NCBI GenBank assembly: GCA_030248215.1
Contig: JASANG010003008.1
Span: forward strand, 186,001 to 250,000
Direction: 5' to 3'
DNA: 64,000 nt
Source of the DNA: Enoplolaimus lenunculus
Taxonomy: Eukaryota; Nematoda; Enoplea; Enoplida; Thoracostomopsidae
Shown here: positions 48,494 through 60,394 of the stretch, in pieces
Layout: every line of letters starts with the position of its first letter
Position numbering within the stretch: the stretch's first letter is position 1
The notes under the pieces: generated by a model
Database searches by the model: none
What the model was told of the DNA's origin: nothing
Seen by the model: only the letters and a program-made list of their open reading frames with translations
Made by a program: the position numbers and the translations under genes

Positions 48494-51400
48494 ATGTCAG
48501 CAAAGGATTATTTAAAATACATTCCTCGTAAGCTGATGTATCGTGCAAAATCAACGCCGCGTGTTGGCAGAACTTGGCGGACCCGCTCGCTTACAACACT
48601 GACAACGTTTTATCGGAATCGCTTTTATGAAATTGACCGTTGGTACAAAGCACGTATACCGTATAAACAAAAGATTCCTGTATGCTACACGATTGAACCG
48701 GACCGGATACAAAAGTCGTTGGTTGAGCGTCTTCAAGGTTGTAATACAATTTTTGTGGCCTTTGTTTGTTGTATGCTATCCATGTCCCCTCTGTAGATTG
48801 AGAAGGTTTAAGATTTTGGTATAACTTAGGGTTAGGATTTGGTGTATGCTTAAATTTAGTCTATGGATCAAATTCAGGCGTTGGCTTAAGTTTCGAGTAA
48901 CCTTAACGTTATGTTTGTGTGTGAAGAAAAGTGTACATGTACTCTTTTTGACATGTGATGCGTTCAGGTTTGTATTGTTCATGTCGTGGTGTGTTAATTT
49001 TGAGGAATTTGCCAGTCAATGTTTCTGCGTAGCATTTTACTGAAAGGCGTGTTTTCTGTTAGCTGTTGATTTTAACGTTAACTTTTCTTACTTATAAGCA
49101 CTTACAGATATATCTTGTGCTCAGTGTCCAATCACACTGATCGGTTATAATAATTGAGCCGAAAATAAGCTGCAACGATTATTATACGAACGTGACTTTA
49201 AATATGATCACTTTCTAATTTGATGGTTGGTCTGTATTTAGAAATGGAAATTGAAGACTTGTCGCTACATTCGAAAGTCAACATTGGCTACGCTTATACT
49301 CAGGCAGATTTGAGCGCCCCGGAAAATCAAGCATTGTTATCGGAAAATAGAAAAAGTTCCGAACTGGAGGGCAAAGCGAGGCATTTGGAAAGTAAGTTGT
49401 TTTTTTACCTTAAATAATTGTTTTTGTTTCTAATTTGTTTGGTTTTGCATTCGATATTTTTATTTTAAACTTCTACAAATCTCTCGTCGAAACTACACGA
49501 ACATTAAGTGTAACCTGAAAAGGTGAATATTAGAATGTATTCTATAATGAGCTGAGCAGCAATGTTAATAAATAGTCAGATAATTGTTTTAAAACGTAAA
49601 TATTGTGGCGTTATGTACGTGTACTTCGACAGCTTTATAGATAAATTCTGGGTTGTAGAGAGCTGATTTAAGTCTATCTCTGATTTAAGCCAAGTTTGGA
49701 CATGGTCGAAAAGTTCAATAAATAAAATGTCTTTCAGTCGAGTATGCGTTCAGCAGTTACAGTGCAAAGTTAGCTCTAGAGTCTTAATTTAATACTACTA
49801 TAGATTTGTGGCAAACCGATTAATTTCGCAAGCGTAAGTCATTTAAAACGTCTGACTTTATTTTAAGCTACACAGCGTTATTTCGGAAATCTCGGCTTAA
49901 GTCATGATGTTCACACATATCTAATATAACATTATAATATATGTATTTATTATTAGGTGCAACAAGATATCCGGCTCCGGTATTCTTAATTGTCGGATAT
50001 TTATTGCTCTATATCATATGTAATACGTATTTACAATCAAAATCGCAATATTTGGCTGCGAATTTTGTTTCACATGAGCAAATAAGTGTGTTTCAGAAAA
50101 CCTAGTTAATACTAAGACCCTTGTAGAAACTAAATTATAACACATTATAGGAAGTATTTTGAAACGAGAACCGTGCGCGATAAAATTGTTTTTCATACCA
50201 GTCAATTGAGAATCGTATATAAAAACTGTCCCCGGTTACAGCCCGGAAAATTACGTGCTGGCCCAAGTACCGATGCCTGGGCCTCAGCCGGTACGGAGCC
50301 GGGGCCATGCCCCAGGACATATATAAATTAACCGTTTTAGCAACCTTTTTCATTTAGCATTCGAGCGGATAGGTAAATGTTTTTCTGGTGCCGTCCATGG
50401 GACCATATAGTCCCGGCCCCGACACCCTCTAGTCCGTGGTCGGGGCCCAACCCGGGACATCTCTAATAAATGTATAATGTATATATACATATATTATTTG
50501 TGCTTTGTAGTTTCGCTTGATTTGACTGAGATGGAAAAAACACAGCATTCGTGCTCAGCGATGACCGATATTGCGTGCCAGTCCGCGAAACACCACAACA
50601 TATTTCATGACTTGTTTCATCCTGACGCATATTTCTATCCCGTGATACCGTTATCTGTTTATTATCCGGGGTTATCCGATGCAGGCATAACGTGTGATTC
50701 TGGTGCCGAATTGCCAGTAGCATTTGGAAATTCAATTCTGGCTGAACAGGTAGCGTCAAGCGTGGCATGTTTTTAAAGGATTTTATTTGGGGGAAGGTTA
50801 TTACATTAAAGTGATGTACAGGACTGCTGCTGTGTCAGCTTCCCTCACCTTGGGTTATAATTATGCGTGAGCAATATATAACGCATAGTTTAGATGCATA
50901 ATAGAAGCCAATCGCGGTCGGATCCGAGGTCGATCTAGGCCAAGCCCCCATAGAGTTTCGGGACCTCCCCGTACTGACACAAAATCAAATTTTTGCACTA
51001 AGATTTACTAATGTAACTGTGTTTTACAGCGTTCGCGAGTTTTTTAACTATTATATATTGCGCAGACCCCATCAGCATTTTTGGCTCCGCCGCGGGGTCG
51101 AAATAATAGCCTGTGATCTTGAGTTCACTATTGTACTCTGAACTTAATTTAGTTTCATAATTGTAGATGAAATATCCACCGTCAGTTTCTTTCCCAAGTT
51201 CGTCAAATACGTTATGGACATTACTTATGGTTAATGCGGATGGAAATGTATATGAAGCAAATAAAGAAGTCTGTCATTGGCTGGTGTACGTACGTTTGTA
51301 TTAATTAAACATCGCTAGCTTAACACACAGCTCATTAAATTTCATAGAGTGTAACGGTAATGTGGTATATGTTCTCCATCATCATTATTATTACTCGCAT

Positions 51401-54071
51401 GGAGGACTAGCAGCTTATGCCAAAACAATAATTGGGTCTTTTCAGTTATCCGCCCTAGCCTGCGAATGCCCAGAATGCTTGGATTTTGAAAATTTTTGCA
51501 TATTTGAGTTTTTCATGACCTTCCTTGCTCTTTCCATACCCAAATTTGAATTTTTGAAATCACTGCACTTAGCTCAACAAAACAATTTTTGGGCAGTGCT
51601 TGCTCGCCACAATAGTAACGATTGAAATTCTTTATTAGGACAGTTGCGGTGAAAACAATATTTTCGCTCTAGCGTATGTTTATTAAGTTTTTATTTTCAG
51701 TTTTATTTGCGCTCGACCAACCATTTTTGGCTGAGGATTCTCGTACTGATGCTGTTTGAGTTGAAGTATTCTTTGTATTAATCAAAGGCGTATATAAGGG
51801 ATGAATGTAGGGATATATTCTCTCGAAATTTTTGGAGACACGACAAAAACCACTTTTGACAACTTTAGAATAACCTTCTGGATCCTAGAGGGTGAACAAA
51901 TTTCTTATCCACGAGTTTATATCCTCCGGTACTGAAATCCTCGTTACGCCCTGATTTTATTCAGTATATATTTTGTAGGTGCAACATACATGGACCCGAT
52001 ATTTCTACTGGCGACGTTATTTATGATTACCTTCAACCGCTACCGTTGCGTAACTCAGGCTATCATCGTGTTGCTTTTGTTCTCTTTAAGCAGAATAGCA
52101 AGGTGGACTTATCTAGACTGAAGCCTACGGACAGGTGCATGACTTTTGCCGAAATATGCTCTTCAACAAGGCGGTGCTAAGAAAGGGAATTACATTCACG
52201 GACATAATCAAGTGCGCATTAATCTCGATTGCGTCCGTGGTCATGTTTAATTCGAAATTTATGCAGCTGTGCTGAGGGTTTGCAAAAGTTGCTGCCTTGG
52301 ACATCACATACCACCATCGCCATTGTACTTAATTCTGTACGTCAGTCTATGTGGGCACCTGTATTTTAACTTTAGTGTAAAAATGAGCTAAATTTTGACG
52401 TTCAAAACATATTGGTTCAAAAGTTACCAGACCTATCAGAAACTGATAATAGACGCTATACGCATCCTGACAATACGGACACGTGTCCTAGGACTGCACT
52501 ATTACTCACTACGAAATTATATTTCAGCTCATTGCACCGAAGAACGATTTCAACACCTCAACTGTATCGCGAACTACAGGACATTGTTACTCCAGCTGGT
52601 TTGGCGTTTTGCCAATGTTTGTGGGATCACAGCGTGAGCGACTGCTTTCACAACACACTAGGTAAGAAATGTCAAGATTTTTTGTTATTGTTGTTGAAAT
52701 AAAAACTTTTGAAACAGTTTTTTCATATGATTACCAATCTCTACCAGGAGAGATTTAAAATTTTATACTTTGCGCTTCTAATCGTGTAAGTAGCTGTATT
52801 TGTTGTACCAACTTGATTTCTTATGCAGTGGCTGAACAATTCAAAACTTAGTATTCATGGTAGGAAACTGATTTTTATAATTAATTTTGTATGTTTATTT
52901 TATCCTTTGAGACATGAAAGAGCCGTTTTATGAATACGTACCGGATAAGCCTGAGCTACCAGAACAAGAAGAATTTGTCAAAAAGGAACCTTTCAATGAG
53001 TAAGTGCATAGCATATTGAAGCAGTTCCTACAAACTGAGTTGAAGATTTTCCGGATTTTTTAACCTTAATACACAAAGTCTAATTTCGTTGTTTTGCGTT
53101 TTGCATGCTTTGGCTTTAGTATCCAAAAACCATTTTGTCTATTGGCCAAACGAAAATTAAAATGTTACAGACTTTGGATGGCTACTTTTACACAAATCGC
53201 ACAGCTTAAATAGTTTTTGACCTGTATGCTATTGAAATTTCTGCAACGGTTGCGGAACGCAGTAGAAATATAATTCTGCCAAAACGAATGTCAGTTTGGC
53301 AAAAACATACACAGTTCACAAGCACAACCAGGGTTGGACACCGAGAACAACTAACGAAAAACGGTAAAAACTTTTTATTATAATCTAGTAAATTACTTGC
53401 AAAACAACGACAAAGTATAAGCTTAAAGGTTGTGCTATACTTTTCATGACGTGCGGCGCTGTCCGTCACCCACACGGTACCGTCCGGCGCCGCCCGTCAC
53501 CCGCACGGTACCGTCCGGCGCCGCCCGTCACCCGCACGGTACCGTCCGGCGCCGTCCGTCACCCGTACAGTACCGCCCGACGCCGTCCGTCACCCGACGG
53601 TACCGTCCGGCGCCGTCCGTCACCCGCAAAGTACCGTCCGGCGTCGTCCGTCACCCGCAAGGTACCGTCCGACGCCGTCCGTCACCCTCACGGCGCCGTC
53701 CAATGGATGGTGATGGAAGGCGCCGTACGGATGACATACGGTTCCGGACGTCAGGCATAGCGCAACCCTTAATCTAGTGGGAGTGGACAAAAGCCAAGAC
53801 CTGTTACTGTTTTTCTTCAGCAGTTTTGTTTCGCTGTTTTTTCAGGTACCTGGATAAATATCGCGACGATGCCGATCTTGAAAAAGAGGTACTTGAGAAA
53901 CGGCTCAAATTGCTTTCGCCGGATAAGCCGCTTTTGAAGCCCAAATACCCGAACATATTCAAAGCTATCGAAGATGGAAAATCTGTCCCCTCGTGGCTTC
54001 AGACGCAACGTGACAGAGAACGTCTTGGCAGGGGAAGATTTCGAGGAATCTACCGAAATGAAATATCTTAA
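48494..54071 (+). CDS. MRPL38: MRPL38, mitochondrial ribosomal protein L38 (eight exons)
   Basis: Exons 48494-48737, 49242-49391, 50511-50749, 51167-51285, 51979-52134, 52528-52661, 52912-52999 and 53846-54071 keep phase throughout and give 451 residues (human 380). The N-terminus is basic and Ser/Thr-rich, as expected for a mitochondrial presequence. Residues about 212-385 match the PEBP-like fold of L38: TLWTLLMVNADG, CHWLVCNI, SGYHRVAFVLFKQ, then VTPAGLAFCQCLWDHSVSDC. The C-terminus reads YVPDKPELP and YLDKYRDD and is longer than in vertebrates. L38 is a structural protein of the large mitoribosomal subunit near the central protuberance. Exon 4 uses the second of two overlapping GT sites; this choice restores LVCNIHG. 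The introns carry MITEs, including a GC-rich foldback just before exon 8. It is convergent with the EF-hand gene at 55.3 kb. Confidence 0.95.
50229..50465 (+). mobile_element. GC-rich inverted-repeat element in MRPL38 intron 2
   Basis: gtccccggttacagcccgg at the left and gggcccaacccgggacat at the right, with ggtacggagccggggcc inside. It ends 46 bp before exon 3. Confidence 0.55.
53433..53763 (+). mobile_element. GC-rich foldback element expanded by a 31-bp array
   Basis: Left border tgctatacttttcatgacg and right border gacgtcaggcatagcgc match the 9.7-kb copy. Inside, about eight units of 31 bp (ccgtcacccgcacggtaccg plus tccggcgccgt) lie head to tail at 53458-53697. It lies in the last intron of MRPL38, about 80 bp before exon 8. 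Confidence 0.8.
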
Positions 54072-54830
54072 AATATTAATAGTAATGTCAAGTTTTGAAT
54101 TTAAAAATATTCTGGAAGACAACGTAGAATTTTTCAACTCGAAAACAGTTTTTTGATTAATTCAACGATTCGTGTAGGAGCGTAGCCAGAATTTCATGTA
54201 GGAACAGGACGCTTGCACTACTGTTACGCTTTGTTTTTTACATTGACCTAATCCGGAGAGACGAAATAGAGATCAGCCCCCGCTTATCCTGGTCACTATA
54301 GTATTTCATTGAAATTCAAATAAGTATAAAGGAGGGAACAACCGTAGTTATAAAATATCGGAGTCGGAAAACAAAAAATAACTTGTTACCGAAAGATTTA
54401 TTTTTCAATCTATTTTTATCGCTTCGAATGGGAAAATAATTTAGTTATTTTAGAGATACGAGTACTTTCTCTGCTAATAAACAACGTAGAAGTTAACTCA
54501 AAAATCTTGGAGACACGGTTGAAGTATTTGTCCCAACCGAGTTGTTGTATACTCATGAGACATTTGGTTCTTCCTCTGTGCGCTCGAACATCATTGAAAA
54601 TTGAAATATTGTGTAAAACACCGTTTAGAATGATAAATTCCTGAAACAGGGGTGTCAGGGGGTAAGAATTTTCATCCCCTTGCCAACCCGTCACTTGGAA
54701 TTTTCTCATGGGGATCCCCGCCACCCCACCAACTTCCGAAGGTTGCCCTTTGGCTTTATGACGAATGATTAATGACGCTTAATCTTGTCAATTGTTATTT
54801 GCCATTTTTGGTTGTCTTTTGATTGCAGCT

Positions 54831-55247
54831 GGGTGCAACCGGAGGTGAAAAATACCAGAACCGGAGGTCAACGTAACTTGTCGGAGCCGTAGCCGGAGGT
54901 GAGACGAAATTAGGTAATAAAAATGATGGTTAATTAAAGTTAATAAAATTTTTTAACACCGGGCGGGGTGCAAATACCCGCCAATTTTGAAGTGATAACC
55001 ACCCCACTTGGCACCTCATTTGGATCCCCATATGGGAATCCCCATCCTCATGACATCCCTGTAAATTTATGAAGTATGACACAAATGCAAAATTTTAGCA
55101 ATACACACTCAGACAATTTTAAAAAAATAAGTTAGGACAATATAGCAATTTTTCTTAAAATTTTGAATGATAAAAATTTTCAATATCAGATTTATTACCG
55201 GAACCGGACCGGATTTTGGTACCGGACACGAATTCCGGTTGTATCAT
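54831..55247 (+). mobile_element. CAGGGTGCAACCGGAGG-family element between MRPL38 and the EF-hand gene
   Basis: gggtgcaaccggaggtgaaa to cgaattccggttgtatc. A foreign segment (cccgccaattttgaagtgat to ggaatccccatcc) interrupts the middle. It fills most of the 1.3-kb gap between the two convergent genes. Confidence 0.7.
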
Positions 55248-55286
55248 TCTACTAATAGAAAAGGATCATCTATGCTCGTTTATATT

Positions 55287-55292
55287 TTTAAT
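55287..55292 (-). terminator. Possible polyadenylation signal ATTAAA
   Basis: ATTAAA on the minus strand lies about 48 nt past the stop of the EF-hand gene. Position and sequence fit a poly(A) signal, but the motif is common in AT-rich DNA. Confidence 0.3.
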
Positions 55293-55339
55293 CAGCATTA
55301 GGTAGATAAACGACGTCAACTATTAACAGCAGTCATGAG

Positions 55340-58300
55340 TTATTTACGATTTGTTCCGTCGTTGTAACTCAGTAACACTTCGTACACTTCGGGTTTATTC
55401 TTGAGGTTGTCTAGAAATTCTTTCTTAGTGAGTTGGTCCGCATGCTGTGTCTTGAACATCTATAATAACTGAAATGGTTATTTTATGCTATTTAGGTAAG
55501 TATATACACGGCTTTTGGTAAGTCTCATTTTTAAGAAATATCGACATTTAAAACTTTCAAAATATATTGCACTGAAACAGTTTTGATTGCATTATAGCTT
55601 CTCAATTATAGAAATCACAAGAATAACGGTCGTATGTAATATTTAAAGTTACAAACTCGCTGAGCAGTATATTCAACTTTTATAAAATAAGAACGAGAAA
55701 TTTTACTACCAAAATTGTTGGATCCTCTGGCAATAATTGTACCGGAGCCTCAGGTGGGTGATTTTCTGCCGAAGTCAGATGAAGACTTTCGGTTGTACCC
55801 TGATACGTACCTTGAAGAATACTTCTGTATGTTGCACAACAGCAGCCTTGCATACTGAATTGTCGAAACTGTCGCCAAAAATACTATACACAGCGTTAAG
55901 AAAATCTATTATATCATTTCGACTAATGACTCCGTCTCGATCTCTATCGTACAAACGAAATATCCACGATAATTTTGTGCCGATACATCCTTTAGAAACG
56001 ATTGTTGCGATGTTGCAAAGTTCCTTAAAAACAACATCAGATATACATATGAGCAAATTGCGGCAGAATGACGACCGGACGTGAAAAATACCGGAGCCAG
56101 AGGTCAACAAAATTTGCCCTTAGCCGGAGGTGAAGCGGTAGGAGACTTAAAATTGTGTAGGTAAAATGAAGCACAGTTTGCTTATTTTTGCAAATAACTG
56201 TATAAGGTGTTTGTTAAATTCTTTTGTTACGATTTATTGTTTACGAACTCTTGGCAGTTTTTTCCTGAAAATTGCACCAAAAATTAAAACGAAACGCACC
56301 AAACAAATAACATTTTTGAAACTATGCAAAGCTTAAACACCGAAATTGTCGGAACCCACGGCAGAAATTATACCGTAGCCGGAACCGAAGCTTGATTTTC
56401 TGCCAGAGCCGGAACCGAAGTTTGATTTATTGCCGGAGCCTGCGGCAGACCTCCGGTTGTGCCTACCCTGAAAAAGTGATAAAGTTTGATTCACTTAGTC
56501 CTCGCTTGGCCTTTTAATGACCTGACAATGACAAATATATATGAAAAGATGAAAAATTTCTCAAACGGAAAATAAAATATCTTACCAGAAAAGATACTTG
56601 ACCATTCACGTTCTGTTCTAACGATGAGTACAACAAGTCGGCGTACGGCATTACATCTAGTACAAGTGCGATAAAAGTTAAGTGAAACTAAGTAAGCCTA
56701 TTTAGTTCGATTTCTGACGTACAGATATGAACATTTGGTAAAGAGTTTGTCGAACGGCCAGTACTGTCGTGACCCTAATAAGAGGGGGGAGGGTCAGCAT
56801 TTTGAGTCCCAATAAATAGGAGTCTGTATCCCTAATAAGAGTCGGTACTGCATTGATCCGAATAAGAAGGGGGTAATAAGAGAGGGGTGCCCGTTTTGAG
56901 TCCGAATCAATAGGAAACTGTATCCCTAATAAGAGTCTGTAAAGCGGATAGAGTCCCTAAACCCTTAGAGTCCAAATGTCAATTAATTCTAATTGTAGCG
57001 CATGAATGACTCCGGACCAAATAAAATTTGAGTTCCAAATTTTAAAAGGTACTTAAATTTTGAAAGTGCAGTCCTAAGTAATATTGTATTATCGCTCATG
57101 CTATTGACACAAGACAAATAAACGTTTATTCAACGGATAATTGCAGTACCGGATATATCAGTAACGAAGGGCGGCGCAGCGTGGGTTAAAAATAAATAAT
57201 CCGTAACCGAATAACAAGAGGGGTACCCTCTGGAGAGGGCAAATAAATATCCGTCCTCCCCTCTTATTCGGGTCACTACAGTAAAAAAATTTGTTGAAGT
57301 GTTTTTCTAGCAATCTATGTTCTTCGCATTGGATCTTAGTACACGCCAGGGTACAATCGGACACGGAAAATGCCTGAGTCTAGCCGAGTTATAGTACAGT
57401 TAATTTTGCCGAAGCTATAACAAAACGGACATCGTTTTTTACAGGAAACGGAAACGGATATCCAGTTGCGCCCTGGTGTGAAGTCTTGTTATTGTTTAAA
57501 TGTTTTCCAATAAATTTGGCAATCTGAATACGTCTGAACCACGTCAACAATTTTACTGTAGCAAAGGTTGGTGGTTTAATGATTTCTAATAATGTTAGTG
57601 TAGGTTCCGGGAACGACTTTTCTTTCAAAGAATGCAGGAAAGACACTCTTATTTTTAGAATGAAACGTTCAATTTTCAATTGCGCCTCGTCCGCGCCAGA
57701 TTCCACATAATAAAGATGACCAGCTAAATGTGAATCAGTAATTTTTATATAGCAACAAACTTGTGTATAATTTCAAAAATTTTCCTTTTTAGTAATTTGA
57801 TGTAAAGCAATTAAAAGCGAAGCGCTTACTTCCGCCTGGAAAAGCTTGCATTAGCAATGAACAAATATCGTTTGAAGTAATACATCCATCTGGAAATTCC
57901 TGAAAATACACTTACTTACACTGTAAAAAATGGGGAGTCAAATAGACTTTCTTGGAAATAGGCTTTTCCTGACTGCACAAACCGAGTCAAATTTGACTCC
58001 GCCAGAGTCAAATTGGACTCACTGTTTAATGATGTAAACACTTAGAATGTCAAGCTCCTGAAACAAAGGCAGTAGCTGGAAACGTTATGGAGTATTGTAC
58101 TGACCCGAAATGGAGGGTAAGCATGAGTACCAAAGTTGTGTCCCAATCAATACACTGCAAAAAATGGTGAGTCAAACAAAATGACTCTGTCAGAAATAGG
58201 CTTTTCGGGATTACACAAACTGAGTCAAATTCGACTACGCCAGAGTCAAATTCGACTCCGCAAGAGTGAAATTCGATTCAATGAGCGATTCGGGTGTCGA

Positions 58301-59253
58301 ATTTGACTCTGGCGGAGTCAAATTTGACTCAGTTTGTGTAGTCAGGAAAAGCCTATTTCTGAGAGAGTCAATTTGACCTCCCATTTTTTACAGTGTACCA
58401 ATATAGTTTTTTGACATTGAAATAAAGTGCTTGTTTGGTATGCCACACAGTTTGAAAATTGTAAGTATCGTGCGACATAAGTGAAAAAGCGGTATATTTA
58501 ATTACAAAAAAGACTGTTTCAACTTCTTCGTTGAAATCTGAAAGCGGTTTATTTCACTTGAGCATTACGTCACAACCGGTATTCACAATATTGTGTGTAT
58601 AGTGCTTATAGGCACTAATATAGTATAGGTTTTCAATCATGAAAATAGCAGTGGCAGCTGCTATCGGTCAACTATTGTTCCGCACACGTAGAACAAACAA
58701 AAATGTGCACAACATCAAGCGAGACGTCTTAGTTTGAGAATTACAAGCCGCAATGTCACCAACTATAACTGGTGATACCGTAGTGACCGGGGAAAGATGG
58801 GTTCACTTTTAGAGTTTCAATCAACAGGAGTCGGTAACAGATACTTGGAGAACCCTCGCATAAATCTTATTAAATCCAGAAAAATAACGGAGATGGCAAT
58901 CAACAAAAATGCTTCAGAAACGTGAGCTGCATGTTAAATGCATATTTTAATATAAATAGTAAACAATAATCAAACTCATTTAAAATAATGCTTCATGTAT
59001 ATTTCGCATTTAATACTTCCACAAAGGTTTTTGACCAGAATTACTGTGGTAAATTGTAATTTTATGGTACCGTTTAGGGGTCAATATCTGGCGGCGGACA
59101 AATTGGGTTTTCTTAATTTAAACAAACTTACACTTTTGAACGATTGATAAAAGAACTTCAGTTCTTTATCATTCATACCCGTTTCCTGGCGCAATTCTGC
59201 AATGCTTAACGATCGCGTCAACCACCAAGCACTTTCTCGCCGGATTGCATCAA
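55340..59253 (-). CDS. Neuronal calcium sensor / KChIP-like EF-hand protein (five exons)
   Basis: In transcript order the exons are 59253-59132, 57334-57280, 56656-56586, 56023-55811 and 55459-55340. All phases agree and the stop is at 55342-55340. The reading gives SIAELRQETGMNDKELKFFY (EF1 entry), an IQCEEHR segment matching the CPSG loop of NCS proteins, a degenerate EF2 loop EQNVNGQVSFLE, then TKLSWIFRLYDRDRDG with a canonical EF3 loop DRDRDGVISRND, and a degenerate EF4 KTQHADQLTKKE. The family buffers or senses Ca2+ and regulates channels, receptors or kinases at membranes. Only EF3 keeps the full set of oxygen ligands, which is unusual. Exon 59253 opens in phase 1 behind an in-frame stop, so a further 5' exon is required (see 61297-61324). 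Total length would be about 202 residues. The subfamily is not certain. Confidence 0.85.
55706..55802 (+). mobile_element. CAGGGTGCAACCGGAGG-family right-end fragment
   Basis: ggcaataattgtaccggagc to actttcggttgtaccctg; its border lies 8 bp from the 5' splice site of the EF-hand exon at 55811. Confidence 0.7.
56068..56470 (+). mobile_element. CAGGGTGCAACCGGAGG-family element in the EF-hand gene
   Basis: gacgaccggacgtgaaaaat to gacctccggttgtgcctac. It begins 45 bp upstream (in transcript sense) of the acceptor of exon 56023-55811. Confidence 0.75.
56762..57283 (+). mobile_element. CTGTAGTGACCC-family MITE with duplicated 5' end
   Basis: Begins GTACTGTCGTGACCCTAATA and ends TTATTCGGGTCACTACAGTA. 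A second start (TACTGCATTGATCCGAATAA) lies about 90 bp in, so one copy appears to sit inside the end of another. Its right edge touches the EF-hand exon at 57280-57334. Confidence 0.8.
57483..57751 (-). other. Unassigned coding-like open stretch inside the EF-hand gene
   Basis: On the minus strand, after ACATTTAG, the frame reads GHLYYVESGADEAQLKIERF, then ILKIRVSFLHSLKEKSFPEP, then TLTLLEIIKPPTFATVKLLT, and stays open towards 57483. A gtaaaa donor sits at PPTFAT. It lies between two exons of the EF-hand gene on the same strand, but its entry phase does not fit them and it has no EF-hand character. It may be an exon of another gene, an alternative exon, or chance. Confidence 0.3.
57823..58398 (+). 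repeat. Composite repeat block, second copy, with intact foldback MITE
   Basis: Near-identical to 25635-26077 over about 440 bp. Here the second foldback unit (58152-58398) is complete, ending CCATTTTTTACAGTGTA. It sits inside the EF-hand gene. Confidence 0.85.
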
Positions 59254-59313
59254 CTGAAACTTATGACAATGAGTTTCGATTTACGCCACGAGCTGTAATC
59301 TTGTATAATAAAG

Positions 59314-59823
59314 ATACTGTAGTGACCCAATAAGAGGGGGTCACCATTTTGAGTCCTAATCAATAGGAGTTGGTATCCTTGCAAGAGTCCGTAAGCGGAT
59401 AAAGTCCCTAAATCCTAATTTGAGTCCACGAAGGTAAGTTATTCCTAATTGTAGTACATAAATGATTCCAGGACCAAATAAAATTTAGTTCGAATCTTTA
59501 AGGCGTACTTAAGTTTTGAAAGTACATTCCTCAGTCCGATTAATGACTAGTGGACGAAATAATGTTGAGTTCGAAATTTTAAAGTGCACTTAAGTTTTGA
59601 AAGCAACATTCCAAAGTATAACATTGCATTATAGCTCAAGTTTTTGATGCAAGGCACAAAACGTTAATTCAACGGATAGTTGCAATACCGGATATATCAG
59701 CAAGGAAAGGTGGCGGAGGGCTGGTTGAAAATAAATAACAGTCCGTAACCTAATAACAAGGGGGTACCCTTTGGAGAGGCCAAATAAATATCAGCCCCCC
59801 TGTCTTATTCGGGTCACTATAGT
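59314..59823 (+). mobile_element. CTGTAGTGACCC-family MITE, full length
   Basis: TACTGTAGTGACCCAATAAG to TTATTCGGGTCACTATAGTA. It contains an internal repeat of the block ttaagttttgaaagtacattcc, which makes it longer than the 430-bp copy. Confidence 0.8.
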
Positions 59824-59884
59824 AGAGCCCATGTTAAATTTCCGTCAAAAATCTCACCATCTCATCACAAGAATTTGAGATATA

Positions 59885-60182
59885 GTCTAAGGTGGGATTT
59901 TGGGATGTCGGGATATGGTCGAAGGCGGAAGTTTGGGATTTTGGTATTTCGAGATATGGTCGAAAGTGGGAATTTGGGATATTGTGGAAATTTGGTATTT
60001 CGGGACATGGCTGAAGGTGGCACTTTGGAATTTTGCGAAATGGTCGAAGGTGGGATTTCGGGATGTGGTTGAATGGGGGATTTTGGGACTTTGGGATTTC
60101 GAGATGTGGTGGAAGGTGGGATTTGGGATATTGTGGAAATTGGTATTTCGCGGTATGGTCGAGGGAAGGATTTTGGGAATCC
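59885..60182 (+). repeat. Degenerate GGGATATGGTCGAAGG minisatellite
   Basis: About ten imperfect units of roughly 28 bp built from gggattttgggat, ttcgggatatggtcgaagg and ttgtggaaatttggta. Several frames are open on both strands for the same reason as other short arrays; none is a credible gene. Confidence 0.85.
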
Positions 60183-60394
60183 AAATGAATTGTTTACAAT
60201 TAATTCTATTGAAATTACAAAATCCCAACATCCCACAACAAACAAAAGAAATCAATTTTTCTAGGACGGAGGGATTTCTGGACGGCAGTAAAGTAGCAAC
60301 GAAGTGGCCTAGGTTAATATAACGTGCAGAGCAGAAATGCTTAAAGCACCGGTATATATCAGGGTAAAACCAGAGGTGGGCGGAACAGTATTAT

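Noticed and set aside
53430-53777. Arg/Pro-rich frames of 104-115 codons
   Set aside because: They lie wholly in the 31-bp array of a foldback element inside an MRPL38 intron.
59834-60322. Frames of 100-140 codons on both strands
   Set aside because: They follow the degenerate 28-bp minisatellite; both strands are equally open.
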